Positions 21,637-33,800 of a stretch of DNA of 64,000 nt are shown one piece after another. Origin of the DNA: Isochrysis galbana (lineage: Eukaryota > Haptophyta > Isochrysidales > Isochrysidaceae); assembly GCA_018136815.1 (NCBI GenBank), contig CM030932.1, forward strand, positions 7,434,001-7,498,000, read 5' to 3'. A program made the translations under genes and the position numbers. How positions within the stretch are numbered: the stretch's first letter is position 1; every line of letters begins with the position of its first letter. The notes below the pieces were generated by a model, which was given only the letters and a program-made list of their open reading frames with translations, ran no database searches and was not told the DNA's origin.

Positions 21637-24600
21637 ATGGGCGGCTGCTCTGCCGAATACGTCCGGATGGGCAGCGGCTCTGTCGGCCAAGGTGCACGCC
21701 TCGCAGGGTGCGCCGCAGCCACGATGGGAGCCGCCATCAACGGCTACACCCTCTGTGTGGTCGCGGGAGCTGTGCCCCTCCTCTCCACTCAGTTCGGCCT
21801 CTCTACTCTCGAGAAGGCGCTCGTCATCTCGCTCAACGTGGTCGGAGCGATGGCCGGTGGGATTGTCGGTGGTTTCCTTGCAGACGCCGCTGGGAGGAAA
21901 CCGGTGCGTGCGTGTCCAACTGCTACATGCGCAAGGTCCGTGTAGAGAGACGGCGGCCGGAAGAGACGTGCATCGGGCTCACTTGGAAGCAGCGTCATGG
22001 GGGCATGCCTCCCGCTCCCCCCCCCCCCCCTGCCCTTCTGAGTGTCGGGCTACCCTTGCCCCCCCCCCACCCCCACCCGATGACCGTAGGGATTAGCATT
22101 CTGTGGCGCTGCCTTTGGCCTGAGCGCCATGATGATGGCGCTCGCGCCGTCATTCACCATCTTGCTTGCTGGTCGTTTCATCGCTGGTCTGGGCACTGGC
22201 GTTTCGGGCGTAGTCAACCCGATCTACCTGTCAGAGGTTGCTCCGCCGTCTCTGCGTGGCACGCTGGTGACGGCAAATGAGATCCTACTAACAGTGGGGT
22301 GCCTCTTTGCCCTGGGTGCGCTTGCTGACGCCGTCTGGGCTGCGTGCCACGGGAGCGCCCTCCCCGAAGTGATTGTGCACAGCTGTCATTCCGCCCACTG
22401 CCCCGGCGTACGGCACGAGGCCCGTCGGATACCACTCGTCTCCCCCACAGGTGTTAGCTATCTCTTCAAAGATGCGACCAATGGTTGGCGGCTGATGCTG
22501 GGCGGGGCAGGCCCGCCTTCTATCCTCCTTCTATTGACGCTCCCGCTCGTCCCCGAGTCGCCCATCTGGGCTGCACAACGCGCCCTTCAGCGCGAGCAAC
22601 AGTCGCGTGCCCGATCACATTGTCAGGGCGATGGCAAGGAGGGCTGGTTCCGCCATAAGGCCTTCCGCCAAAAGGGAAAGCATGGGGATGAACGTGACGG
22701 CCTCACTGCCTGTGGAGGTCCGCTGGTTGAAAGCGGGGCGGCGAAAGTAACCGTGTCTTCACCACGGGGATCTCTCCTCGAAGGCGGGGCGCCTGCGTGT
22801 GGCCGGCCGCATGACACCATGGGGGCGGCACGCAGCGGAGCCTCCGGCTGCTTGCCGCAGGTCTTGATCCCGCGATCTCCCTCCTCAACCCTCTCGCGAC
22901 ATCCGCAAGGAAACAGCGGGCGGTTGCTCTCCTCTCACCACGGCTTCTCGCTCACCATGCGCGCTCCCGCAATCCCCGAGGCTGTGATGGGAGCCGAGGT
23001 GACCGCATGCACGGTGGGCGAGGTGGCCGAACAAGCGCTAGAATCAGACTCGGGTCAGACGGCGGGAAGGGCCTCGGTGAAGGACTCAACGCCTCCCTCG
23101 ATCGAGCTTCCTTCGCCAATTACTATGGACGTAGCTGAGGCCGATAACGCGTCCGATGCGGTGGCAAGTTGGCGGGCTGGTGAGACTGCCGGCGAGGAAG
23201 ATGCCAGCGAAGGCGGGTGGACTTGGCGGAACGGGCGGCGCGGCACGTCGAAGCCTACGCCGAGCGCCCCTCCTGTGTCTCCTCGCTGTGTCTCCGAGCA
23301 AGAAGGAGGAGCTGACGCGAGGCCACGGCTCGCGTCGCAGCAATGCGAGCATGAGCCTAGAAGGTCCGGCAAGGGCTATGCGACAGATGGTGGCATCAGC
23401 GGGATTGGCGCTGGGACAGTCGGCCGCCAGACCGAGTTGATTTCAGCATGGCGGACGAATGACTTTTCCGGCGCGTTGGCGACGGCAGCGGCGGCGGCGG
23501 CGCGCTCTCGCGAGGATAGCGACGAGCGTCACAGTGACGAGCATGGCGCTTTGGGGGCTGGCTCCGCATATGGGTGGTGGGTGACGCCTCTGCGCAGCAA
23601 TCTAATCGATCGCGGCCATGGTTCGGCCGGTATTCTGCCTCATGTCGGAGCCTGTGGCACTAATGCGTCGTCACCGCAAGTGTACCATGACTGGGCAGGC
23701 GCAGACCTGAACGCTCCCGCCGCCGCTCCTTCCGCTCCTCGCAATTTAGGAGCTGTGATCCCTACAGTTCAACTTCCCCTCGCAGCCCGCCACACTTGCC
23801 AAACGACCTCGCGCGGCGGCGGCGGCGTTCTCCCGCCTCCCTCGGCGCCACGCTCGCGATCGGCCCGATCCCTTCCCACCACTCGGCAGCCCGTCCGCCG
23901 TCGCCTTCGTTCTTCCCATTCGGTGCTTTTCGCCGCGCAGACCAACGCACACCTTCCAGCAGCTGTCGAGTCTGCCCCTCCACCGGCAATCCTCTCCCTT
24001 CCATCGGTGCCGACCACCATCTTTTTACAACCCATCGGCGGCGCGACCGCGCCAGCCGACCTCGAGGGCGGCGGCCCGGCAGGCGACTTGGGCAAGCCGT
24101 CCGTATCCTCGCTTGGCGCCGCATTGCGTGACCCACAGACGCGGCGGCCACTGCTCGTAGCAGTGGGGTTGGGGGTCGGTAACAATCTGATTATGGTACA
24201 GGTGCGCTGTGCCTTGTCGTTGGGTGGGATAGATTGGGGAGCACCCAGAGAACGGGCATCCGCGCGGTCACCACTGGCTGAGTCCGGCGGTGGGCCTGCC
24301 GTGCCGCACAGCACCTACTGCTCTACGACTAGGGGTGTCGCACATCGCCGCGGTGATTGCACGATCTCCGCGACCGATCAGTCTTGCTCACCAACGGATC
24401 CCGGAGGACTTTGGTTGGACATTAGGGAGAGGGGATGCATGAAGGGAAGGGAGCAGCGAGCGGCCAGTGGGAAGAAGGCGTGGGCTCTGGTGCACAATCC
24501 AAGCCCTATTGGCCCGCCCATGTGATTGTCCAGGCGCTCCAAGGATTTACGACAGACATTCTGCTACAAGCAGGGGCCTCAGACCCGTTCCTCTCTGCGC

Positions 24601-25684
24601 TTTGGGCGGGGCTAGCACGCTTGGGTGGGGTCGCCGTCTGTGTATTCCTTGTCGATCGAGTTGGCAGACGGCCGTTGCTCATTGGCGGCGCGGCGGCCAT
24701 TGCGGCGTCTTACGCCGCCATGGCTAAGGTGAATTCGACTGCATCTCACAGGGCGGGACGCTAGCATGGTGGGTAAGCTGAGCGTCGACCCGACTGACGC
24801 CATGCCTCCCTGACAACGATCAGGCTTTTGCGGCTGATTCTCCCCTCCTTCTTGCGTATTCTCTCATTCTTCTTTTTTTTGCTTGGTCCGGCTCGTGGGC
24901 GGGCTTGGTCTGGACAGTCTCTGCGGAGCTTTTGCCCGACTCACTGCGAGCGCAAGGCATGGGGCTTGCAATCATCATGTTTTGGGTGCTCAATTTCGTC
25001 GCGTGAGCCTTCGACCACAGCCATCTTGCCCTATTGCTCTCACTGCAATGCCGAGTATGATGGCAAATTGCTCACCCCGCGTAAATCTTGCAGCCTTACC
25101 GACTGGGAGCTCCATGCCTTCACCGCAGATGCTCAATTCATTCCCGCGCATCCATGGTTCGCAGGTGTGAAACTATTCAAGAGCTGATGCACGAGCTCAC
25201 TCCATCCGTCGCCTGTTCACTCTTCTGCGCCATGTCCTTCCTCGCGCTCGGCTTCGTCATTGCGTTTGTCCCCGAGACGCGCGAGCCCCTCTTGGCCGCC
25301 GAGGCCCTCATTGCTGCGTCAGGCCCGGCGGAAGCGGTGGCGCCGCCGTCAAGCAGCCATCCCAGCTCTCTGCATGGTACTGACACATACGGCGAGCTTG
25401 GCCGGACTGTCTCCGAAAATCTTACCACAAAGGCCTTCCCCCATTGCTACAAGAGCCACTCCATGGCTTCCTCGCACTGCCCTCAGTCGCCAGGTAGCTT
25501 GCCGGCTGGTTCGCGTGCCTCAGATCCACCCTTGGATGGCCCACATCCCCTGATCGAACGTTCGGAGTCACAAGATTCGGCGCTCTCGGAGTTTAATGCA
25601 TGTGCAACTCATGCGCCTGCCTGGTCCGCATCCCCCTCACGTCCGCGACGAGGAGCGGACCACCCGAGCACCTCCCTGCTATGA
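21637..25684 (+). CDS. MFS sugar-porter-type transporter with a giant central loop
   Basis: Six GT-AG exons, all in phase: 21637-21903, 22090-22315, 22451-24201, 24534-24728, 24824-25002, 25165-25684; 1045 aa. TM1 is around INGYTLCVVAGAVPLL, and an MFS signature follows TM2 (LADAAGRKP). GRFIAGLGTGVSG with PIYLSEVAPPSLRG, the PESP motif after TM6, DRVGRRPL between TM8 and TM9, and PETRE after TM12 are all sugar-porter marks. The loop between TM6 and TM7 is about 500 residues (roughly 205-720). It is hydrophilic, stop-free and encoded wholly in exon 3, where most family members have about 60-70 residues. The C-terminal tail is Ser/Pro-rich. Likely a proton-coupled or facilitative hexose-type carrier; substrate unknown. 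The first ATG is chosen because it gives a short N-terminus before TM1. Confidence 0.85.
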
Positions 25685-26832
25685 AACGTTGCATGAACTG
25701 TTGCTCGCACGAGTTCTTTGAATATACATGCGCCAATGGACACCCGACACAATAGGGTCCATCTAGAGCAAAGGCATAGGAGCAGAGGCATAAAGCTTGG
25801 AGCTCTTGTCCGCCGAGGGGCGTGGGCAAAAAGCACCTTCTCGTCGATTCGTGGCGATCAGGATTGCACTTTTGAGTCGCGCACGAGAGGACAAGGCATC
25901 GGAATTTGTGTCCGCTGGCATTCAATGACCAGTGCGTGCTTTACCACAAGTGGTATCTCCCCGAGTTTCGGCTTCACAACCCTTGTGGTCAGGCTACCTT
26001 GACTTGGAGACAACGATTCAACCACGTAGTCTCATGCAGAACAATAATGAAGTCGATGAGTTAACCGCGTCGTCATCCGTATGCATGTGCTTCGATCTGG
26101 AAATAACGATTTACGCACGAAATCACGCGCATACCAATGTATTGGAGCCGATGAGTGAACTGCATATTTAGCCATTGATATTTAGCCGTATAGATGACGC
26201 GCGCGCTTCTTGCTCATCTATTTGCTACTTTGGGAGATCAACACAGAAAGGAGAGATGCAAACTGGGGAGTGTGCAGATTGCCAGACCAACGCCGTGAAG
26301 GAGTAATCATTTGCCGGCACGCAAACGCAAGCGGGAAGACCGTCATCACAGCTACTCTCGAGAGGGACCCCAACTGCACGGAGCGCGGAAACAAGTATGA
26401 GGGAATGCCGGACCAATCAAGATAAACAAACAAATTCTGACAAAGGAAAGCACCCTAGTGCGTGAGAGTAGGGTAGTGGATCCAAAGTCTCGTGCGCGGC
26501 GACGGGGAGCATATTATGTACTCGAATGTACCACTAGTTTATTTATAAAAATTCTTAAAAACTAGCCGCTACTTGCACGGCGCGAGGCAGATTGCTGACG
26601 CTACTCCTAACTACCCTCCCTTTCCTACCACTCCCCCTTTCCCCTCCCCCCTATTCCTTTCCTGGAAGCCCGGGGGGGGGGAGGCCTCGCGCGCTGCTTC
26701 GACCAGGGGCGTGAGATAGGGGGGGTAAGAGTGAATGATGTCCCTATTCCTATTCGGGTGTCTATCCCGACCCCTCAAGGGCCGGCGAACATTTTACGCC
26801 CTTTTTTTTATCTCGGTTCGAGCGAACTATAT

Positions 26833-27090
26833 CTATATTATGTTCCTGATGCCTAGCTCGGCCACCGCTTGCACCAGTGCTTCCGAGGTCTCCAAGTTGA
26901 AGTCTTTGTCTACCGCTACCGCGTACAGGGGGGCGATCATCTTACGCAAATGCTTGTTGCTCGGGGCGTGTAGCCCAAGTCTCTCTCTCTGAGTCTTCAG
27001 GCGTTGGAAGAAACCCACTTTCGCCTTGACTAGCAAATGATACCTCGAGAAGATGGCTCTTAGGTAGAAAATTTTCCTGTGTGAGGTCCA
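26833..27090 (-). pseudogene. C-terminal fragment of an unknown protein
   Basis: The minus frame reads WTSHRKIFYLRAIFSRYHLL then KAKVGFFQRLKTQRERLGLH and ends AVAELGIRNII before a stop. The composition is balanced and unlike the low-complexity frames nearby, so it was probably coding once. It could be the C-terminus of a mobile-element protein. No domain is recognised. Confidence 0.3.
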
Positions 27091-27296
27091 CGGCCGCGTG
27101 TGCGGTGAGACTATTAAAAGGTTTAATTTTATTTATAGTAATGGTTATAAAATAGGTTGGGTTGAAGATGAAGATAGGCTAAGTAAGGCAGTGCTCAATG
27201 CCGCTCAAGTGTGGGCCTTAGTCCTGAAACTTTTTTTGCGTCCGAGCATTCTGGCTTTGCGCGCGGATTACTAGTCGCTAGACGTAGACGAGCGCG

Positions 27297-27519
27297 TTCT
27301 GTGTTCTTGTTCTTGTTCTTGTTATTCTTGTTCTTGTTCTTGTTATTCTTGTTCTTGTTCTTGTTCTTGTGCTTTGTGCTTTGTGCTTTGTGCTTTGTGC
27401 TTTGTGCTTTGTGCTTTGTGCTTTGTGCTTTGTGCTTTGTGCTTTGTGCTTTGTGCTTCGTGCTTTGTGCTTTGTGCTTCGTGCTTTGTGCTTTGTGCTT
27501 CGTGCTTTGTGCTTTGTGT
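27297..27519 (+). repeat. Compound minisatellite: TTCTTG hexamers, then GTGCTTT heptamers
   Basis: 27297-27368 is a run of TTCTTG units with occasional TTATTCTTG. It passes directly into about 21 copies of GTGCTTT (27369-27519). Near the end, the variant GTGCTTC recurs at exactly 21-bp spacing (CTTC at 27456, 27477, 27498), so a three-unit higher-order repeat has begun to spread. Frames on both strands are open because the 21-bp superunit is codon-compatible. Confidence 0.95.
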
Positions 27520-28250
27520 TTGAGCGTGCGTTCTGGTTTTCTCCGTTCGAGCACTCTACACTCTGCATTCTGGTCTTGTCTGACAAGACCAGATCGCTCG
27601 AGCGGAAGTCCAGAACCCTCGACTGGCGACTGGCCCAGACAGAATGCAGACTTCATCGCTCGATCGAAGGCCGCCCCCAACCCAGAAGGCTCGAGGCGCC
27701 AAGTTTTTTAATATTACACCTGCTCGCGCGCTCGGTCGGCCACCTACTAAGTGGTGATGAGTTCAGAGTTTGGTGAATGGTCGGATCCCCGAGTGGAATC
27801 CACATCAACGGAAAAGCCTCAGCTGCGCGTCCGAACCGACCGCTCGCTGCTCCCTTCCTTCACTCATTCCCCTCTCCCCGCTGTGCAACCAAAGGATTGC
27901 ACGATCCGCTGGTGAGCGAGGCTGATCAGTCGCGGAGGTCGTGCCATCACTGCGTCGGTGTGCGACAGCTTGCCTGCCGGCTTAGCGTGGAGGGGCTCTA
28001 TGGCGAGCGAGAGTAGGTTGCCAGCTGGCAACAGGCTTCAGTCGCGCAGGCGTGGCGACACGGAATCGATCTCGACCACACCCTGGGTTTCCATCGACTG
28101 GAACGATTCATGATTCTTCGAACCCGACGCATGAACTGGATTCTTTGGGCTGCACGCTTAGCATTGGTGCCGAGCGATGCCCAACGCATCTTACCACCTG
28201 CCCTCCTTTACCGATCTAGGTCCGGTGGCAAGGCGTCGATTGCTAATTTA

Positions 28251-30112
28251 ATGACCCTTCCTGACCGAGAAGCAGTGGAGGCGTATGTTAGAGAACATCG
28301 TCTCGCGGAGGAATTGACGAATGCGCTGAACGAGGCGATACGAGAGCAGTCTGATGACCCGTACGCTGTAAGCAATCCTCGTTGCCTTCAAAAAGCTGAT
28401 ACAAACGGCCTCAGTAGTGATTTTGGGTGCAAGAGCGCCCAGTGTTCATTTGAATGCTCACCATTCAACCTGGGGTGGTTTGCTAGGTGCTGGCCGAACA
28501 TTTCCGCTGCCTATCGGCTGCATTTCACACAGAAGATGAAGAGGCCGAGAGCGATGACAATATTCTTGAGGATGAAGCCATACATCACCAAGCCATGCAG
28601 GCGAGGCTGAACACCACTTGTGTTTCGCAGTTAGCAAGCAATGTGCTTGCTATGTCATCATTCACCTGGTTCCTCTGTCGCTCAGGCTGGACGTGCAAAA
28701 CGCATGGTAGTCATGGCATCGGCTGTCGAGATACCAGATGATTGGACCCCTCCATCTATACCCAAACGTAAAGAGCAGTTGGATTTCCTCATGAAGGTGA
28801 GCATGGGGTGTGCGATGGGCGGAAGTCACAGGGAAATCATATACTCGTCAATGATAACAAGCGCCTTCTGACGTGTTTCACAAGTTGTCGTTGGCGAGCT
28901 CTGCCGATCGCTCACACGAGTGCGTTCAGCCTTCTACGACCTCCGCAAACTACTTGATAGGGCGTCTCCCTCCCCGTTTGAGTGCATAGGTGGTCAAAGA
29001 GAACAAGCTCATGCGCCTACTTACACCCACGGACCAGTCGTTATTGGTGGAAGCTTTTTCCCCCGAGGATTGGGCTGACAGCACTACCATCATCAAGCAA
29101 GGTGACCCAGGAGACAAATTCTATATTGTCGAAACAGGTGCGAGTGTTCATGTGCCCACTTGAAGAGGCCTGGAACGTTCAGGTTTCGGCCGAATTTATT
29201 CCTTCCGTGGCGACGCATTGCCTCAGGCTCCGCTGACGTTCTGATTGAAGGTGTGGGCAAGGTGTCCACGGCAACCAGCGGCAGCGCCTTCGGTGAGCTT
29301 GCACTTCTCCATGACGCGCCGCGAGCCGCCACTGTTGTTGTCACCACGCCTTCATCGGGATATTCCATCGACGCCATAACCTTTAAGTCCTTGCTCATGG
29401 GCAAGTCTCTCCAGGTGCGAGCATTACAGACTGAATGAAGTCTGCACCCTGAACCCGACCCCAGGGTTGTACATCCGGGCGACCTGTTTGGTACCAAGTG
29501 CCAAGTGTGGCCTGGATATTTCTCTGCGCGCCGGTACACGACCTAAGTTGAGAGTCCACTTGAAGCGTGATCCTATACGATTTGCCAACACAGGATGCAC
29601 GCGATAGCGTCGGCTTCCTGTCTGCTGTCAAATTGCTCTCACCACTGAACGAGAGGCAGAAGCGCGAGCTTGCCTCAATCGCTGTCGAAAAAAGCTACGC
29701 TGAAGGAACCAACATCATCTGTGAAGGTGCACGCGATTTGCACAGTTTGCTCGAACGATAGCAGCAATTGCGTTCGGATTGCTCCGTGATTGCTTCCGTT
29801 TGGGCATGGTGAAGTGTATCAACAAAATTAGTTCACTCCTCGTCAACCTCAGGAGATGAAGGCAAAGATTTTTACATTGTCAAAAAGGGCGAGGTGAAGT
29901 GCACCAAAGCCGGACGTGGGGAGGTGTCCCGTCGTCTCACAACCGGTGATTTCTTTGGTGAACTTGCGCTCCTTAAGAGTGATAAACGTGAAGCGACCGT
30001 CACGGCAACTACCGAGACCATTTGCTTGAGCATCTCGCGCCCTGCTTTCACACGTGTCCTGGGACCCCTGTCCGAGTACATGACGGAGATGGCATCCGCC
30101 GATCGTCAGTGA
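28251..30112 (+). CDS. cAMP-dependent protein kinase regulatory subunit
   Basis: Seven exons, in phase: 28251-28367, 28487-28642, 28686-28796, 28990-29137, 29227-29414, 29594-29726, 29853-30112; 370 aa, the usual length of PKA regulatory subunits. Residues 1-45 resemble the RIIa/DPY30 docking-dimerisation helices (AVEAYVREHRLAEELTNAL, DDPYAVLAEHFR). A linker with an acidic patch follows, without a clear RRx(S/A/G) inhibitor site (AKRMVVMASAV is the nearest). Two cyclic-nucleotide-binding domains follow. Phosphate-binding cassettes are FGELALLHDAPRAATV (about 199-214) and FGELALLKSDKREATV (about 319-334), both keeping the Glu and Arg that hold the cyclic phosphate. It probably inhibits a PKA-type kinase until cAMP or cGMP binds. 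The 43-bp intron 28643-28685 is short and least certain. Confidence 0.85.
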
Positions 30113-30842
30113 GATTCAAGATTCCATAAAGCGCCACTGTGTGGGAGGGAAGGTGTTAAGGTGGGCAAAAATAGATGGTAGATGGCTCCTGAATGCGCAT
30201 GGTATCTCCGGTCCTTTGCCTTTACCTCGGCGATCGAGCAAACCATCAACGAATTCATATGATTTCCGCAGATGCAACGCTTACCAACCACAGCCATTCG
30301 CTTGCGGTGTGCGGCACCACCACCCGCATCGAAAACAAACTCTCTCAACTCTCACGCTCGCCAACTGCTATCGGGGGGGGGGGGGGGCTCGTGCCCCACC
30401 ATGGGCCCGAACCAAGTATAAACTTAGTTGCGCAGAGAAAAATTAAAAATTGTAATAAGCACGACGCATTGCATGTTATTTGTCACATTGGCTGCGCGCG
30501 TGGTGAGCACTTTAAGAAAACCGGCTTGTGGATAGAGCCATACATATAGATTCAAAATCGGGAAAACTGAGCGTAGAGAAAAATTGTAATAAAGCACGAC
30601 GCATTGCTTGTTATTTGCCACATTGATTTGTGGCGTTTGGTCCTTCATTTCTTCGTGGGCGATAGCGAGTGAGCATGTTTACATGGCTATGTTTATGTGC
30701 CCTGAAGCCTGCCCAACATTTCCTAAGTGCAGAAATGAAGCTTGGGCGTGATTGCTACCGAACGACGAGCCTGTCAACGGATGATTTCTTGGTCGTGCCG
30801 AATTGCCCACGCGATTCCTATCCAACCCTGTGTCGGACCCGC
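30113..30842. other. Intergenic region with a family B repeat and a 60-bp direct repeat
   Basis: 30375-30432 is a family B copy in inverted orientation relative to 20915-20985. 30434-30491 and about 30575-30630 are direct repeats sharing GAGAAAAATT, AATAA(A)GCACGACGCATTGC and TGTTATTTG(T/C)CACATTG. This lies between the convergent 3' ends of the PKA-R and Sfi1-like genes and may include their polyadenylation sites. No gene is seen. Confidence 0.5.
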
Positions 30843-33800
30843 CTAGGAACGATCTCGAGCACTTGGGATCCTGACACCTGGTGTGCGACCTCCTTTGCGC
30901 TCGGCGTGGAGCCCGTTCATGAAGCTCGAGCTGCATGGTCTCACGCGAGACTTTGGGGTTTGACAAGTGATGCCTGATGGGACAAAATCATTGTGGCTAT
31001 TGGCATAAAAGGTCGCTCTCGATGCCTCATCGTGCACAAATTTCCTTCTGTCGAAACTATGGTGAACGTACATGGAGGAACCGACAAAGCCCACCTCGTC
31101 TAATCTCAATTCGAGCATTCCTTCAAGTTTCGTCAGATCGCCGCGTAGGGCGTCAGTGCGTGCACGGTCCTCTGCATCTCGAAGACTAAGCAAATGGGCG
31201 GAATGGCTCGAATCTGAGCTCGCACGCACCTCGAGCATCGTCCGCAGACGTTCTTGCTCGGTCGCCATCAAGTCGACCCGTAAGCGATGCAAGAGCGCCG
31301 TTGAGTGGTGATAGCGGATCGCGTCATGCAGCTGGCGGACTTGAAGCCGCATGGCAATTGCATCTGAAGAGGGCAAAAGTTGCGCCGGGACTGCCGAGGA
31401 AGTAGCGGCACTCGATCGTCGCGCGCTGCCCGCTGACGTCTCTGCTGCAGTTTGAAGTGATGGTGGAAGTGTTGCCCCCTCCGGTGGATGTGACACTTGC
31501 CATTGGGTCTCACTCATCAAGGGCGAGCCCCAACAGCTCGGTGGCAATGGGACACTTGTAGAGGTCTCGGTTGGAGCGCTAAGACGCCCCGAGCATGCAC
31601 CAGCCACTGTCCACGGAGTGGCTGTGGAGCTGCGCGGATTCCGCGCGAAGAGGGGTTTCAGACTCTGGGCCGGAGGCTCTCGCTCGGAGGCAAAGCTTAC
31701 GTCAAGCGGCAAGATTGGGCTCACGCTTTCGAGACTTGGAGGCGGCGCTAGTGGTCGCAAATTGCTGGGTCCTCCAACAAAAGAAAGAAGCCGCCGAAAG
31801 CCTCTTCGGAGTGCTCGGCGTCGATTGTGCGCCTCGGAGCGATGCATACGCACTGCCTCAACGTGGCGACGCGCTGCAAGCGTGACAGCCGCGCGCCGCA
31901 AGTGCGCAAGTATCCGTCTAGATGATGACGCGCGCAACGTAGTAATCGCTTCGCGGTGCGCAGCATGTAGACCTGCGACTGAGACGAGCGCGCGCATGGC
32001 ACGCCGCCCTGCAAAGGAGCGCCGTATGTCGGTAGTGAGACTATGGTGGATTTGATCGACCCGTCCGAGTGATGCGGCGTATGCAAGGCTACGAATTGCA
32101 TGCTGGAGCACCATCGCGGTCCACGCTGCTTTCGCCATCTCACGCAACGCGCAAGGTTGCCCATTACGCCGCGCCCCTTTACCACACATCACTTGGCTGT
32201 GTAGCCAACGTCGCCACCGTCGAAAGGCGAGCATCTGAAGTCGCAGCAGCGCCCAAACCATAACACGACCCCTTCTTGCAGCGGCCGCCAAAGCAGCGCG
32301 CATCTTGTAAATTGCGCGTCTTCGCCGGTCGACGACCAGCTCAGCTATCGCGTGGAGACGCCGCCTTTGCCACCACCAACTATTGCACCAGATGAGAAAA
32401 CTGCGGCGCACGCGGTATCGAGCTATGACAAGAGATGCTGTCTCCCGAGCTCTCCATAAGGCAGCTATATCCATATCCTGTTGCACAACATTACCTCCTC
32501 CGCTTCGTGATCGACGACGGGTATCGCGGTGCACGCCACCCGGGCCAATGCCCCGGAATGCAAAAGCTTTGTGCAGTAAAATGGCACGATCTCCAGCCTC
32601 ACGCGAGAGGTTTGCGGTGCCAGCACGCAGCCGAACAAGTTGAGATCGCAGAAATGCATACGCTGCAAGTTTGCATAAACGTGTGCAACGGATGTTAAGC
32701 TGGGATTGATGCATTGCCGCGAGCCGGATCCTAGCCCATGTCATGCGGAGATACCCCGCGCCAGCAATGTCGTTCAGACGCATCGTCTCGCGGTTTCGCT
32801 TAGTCTTGGTCGCCCATTTCTTCCACCATGAGCCGCCTCGCCATGGATGTAGAAAGGGAGGAGCCCGTAGCTTCCATCGCGTCATGCCGTGTTTCAACTG
32901 ACGTGCGATGCTCCAGCCAATCGCTCTTGCCATAAGCCTAAGTTGGTTTGCTCGTAGTCCTTCTAGAGCTGCCGCGCCTTTTCTAACCCGAACCTGACGC
33001 AGTCGTCGTAAGACGCATCGAAGAGCGAGACTCCGGGCGTGTTGGCGGGACGATCGCGCAGCCGAGCGCCGACAGAGACGTGTGGACGCCCCGCCATGCC
33101 AACGAAGATACAGCCTTCGCAAGGTGTGCAAAGCTCCCCCGTCATGACGAGCATCGGAAGTATTCGCAATGGTTTCCGCCGATGGTGCCACCGGAGTGCT
33201 CGGACACAACGAAAACCCGTGGGGCATGTTGGTGGCTGAGCCCTCGCAAGCATGTCCTTCCATGACACTCGACGAGGCAGAACACGCGCCGCTCAATTGC
33301 AATAGCTGGTCGTGCACAGTCTCGCTGGTTTTGCATGTTGCTAGCGGCAAAGAGGACGACCCTTGCACTCCAATTGACGAGGCATCTACCCGCTCACGTC
33401 CCGCAATCGCGCCGATGACAGCCCCGCTTTTATGCGAGGATCCATCATCTGTAATCAGCGCACATACCTTAGACGCCCGCTGAAGGACCAGGAAGCCCCG
33501 GAGCAGTCTCAGCCGTCTTGCACCCCACCGCTCACTAAGAGCCGCTTCTGCCCAACGCCGAAGCCGATTCATAGCATATGCCATGTGTCGCTGTGGACCG
33601 ATCGATTGGTGGTCAAGCCTCGCTGCTCGCGCGTGGAGCACACAGTCCGCCCGCTTCATGCACACCGCTCGATGCCATACATCGAATAATTCATGCAAAC
33701 ACAACATCTTGTGGAGTCCACCAACAAGCCAACGCAACCTGCTCCCACCCGTTTCTCCATCCACAAATACCTTGGAGCGCAGGGCCTGTTCAAGCTGTCG

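Larger units (their letters stand above)
25685..28250. other. Intergenic region with AT-rich part and minisatellite
   Basis: No complete gene is supported. 26450-27180 is more AT-rich and contains the ORF fragment listed at 26833. 26640-26730 holds poly-C and poly-G runs. 27300-27519 is the tandem repeat listed separately. A frame upstream of 28251 is open back to 28110 but lacks conserved features. Confidence 0.45.

Noticed and set aside
24202..24533. Extension of the transporter frame past MVQ to a stop at 24525
   Set aside because: The next exon joins in phase at 24534 through GT-AG sites and continues the MFS helices, so this stretch is an intron.
27369..27519. CRISPR-like or telomeric array
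   Set aside because: Units are contiguous heptamers without spacers, and the unit is not a known telomere repeat.
27195..27776. Repetitive 100-166 aa ORFs on both strands
   Set aside because: Produced by the TTCTTG and GTGCTTT arrays; no conserved start or domain.
30669..30977. Plus-strand ORF of 102 aa
   Set aside because: It overlaps the 3' end of the Sfi1-like gene on the other strand and has no feature of its own.
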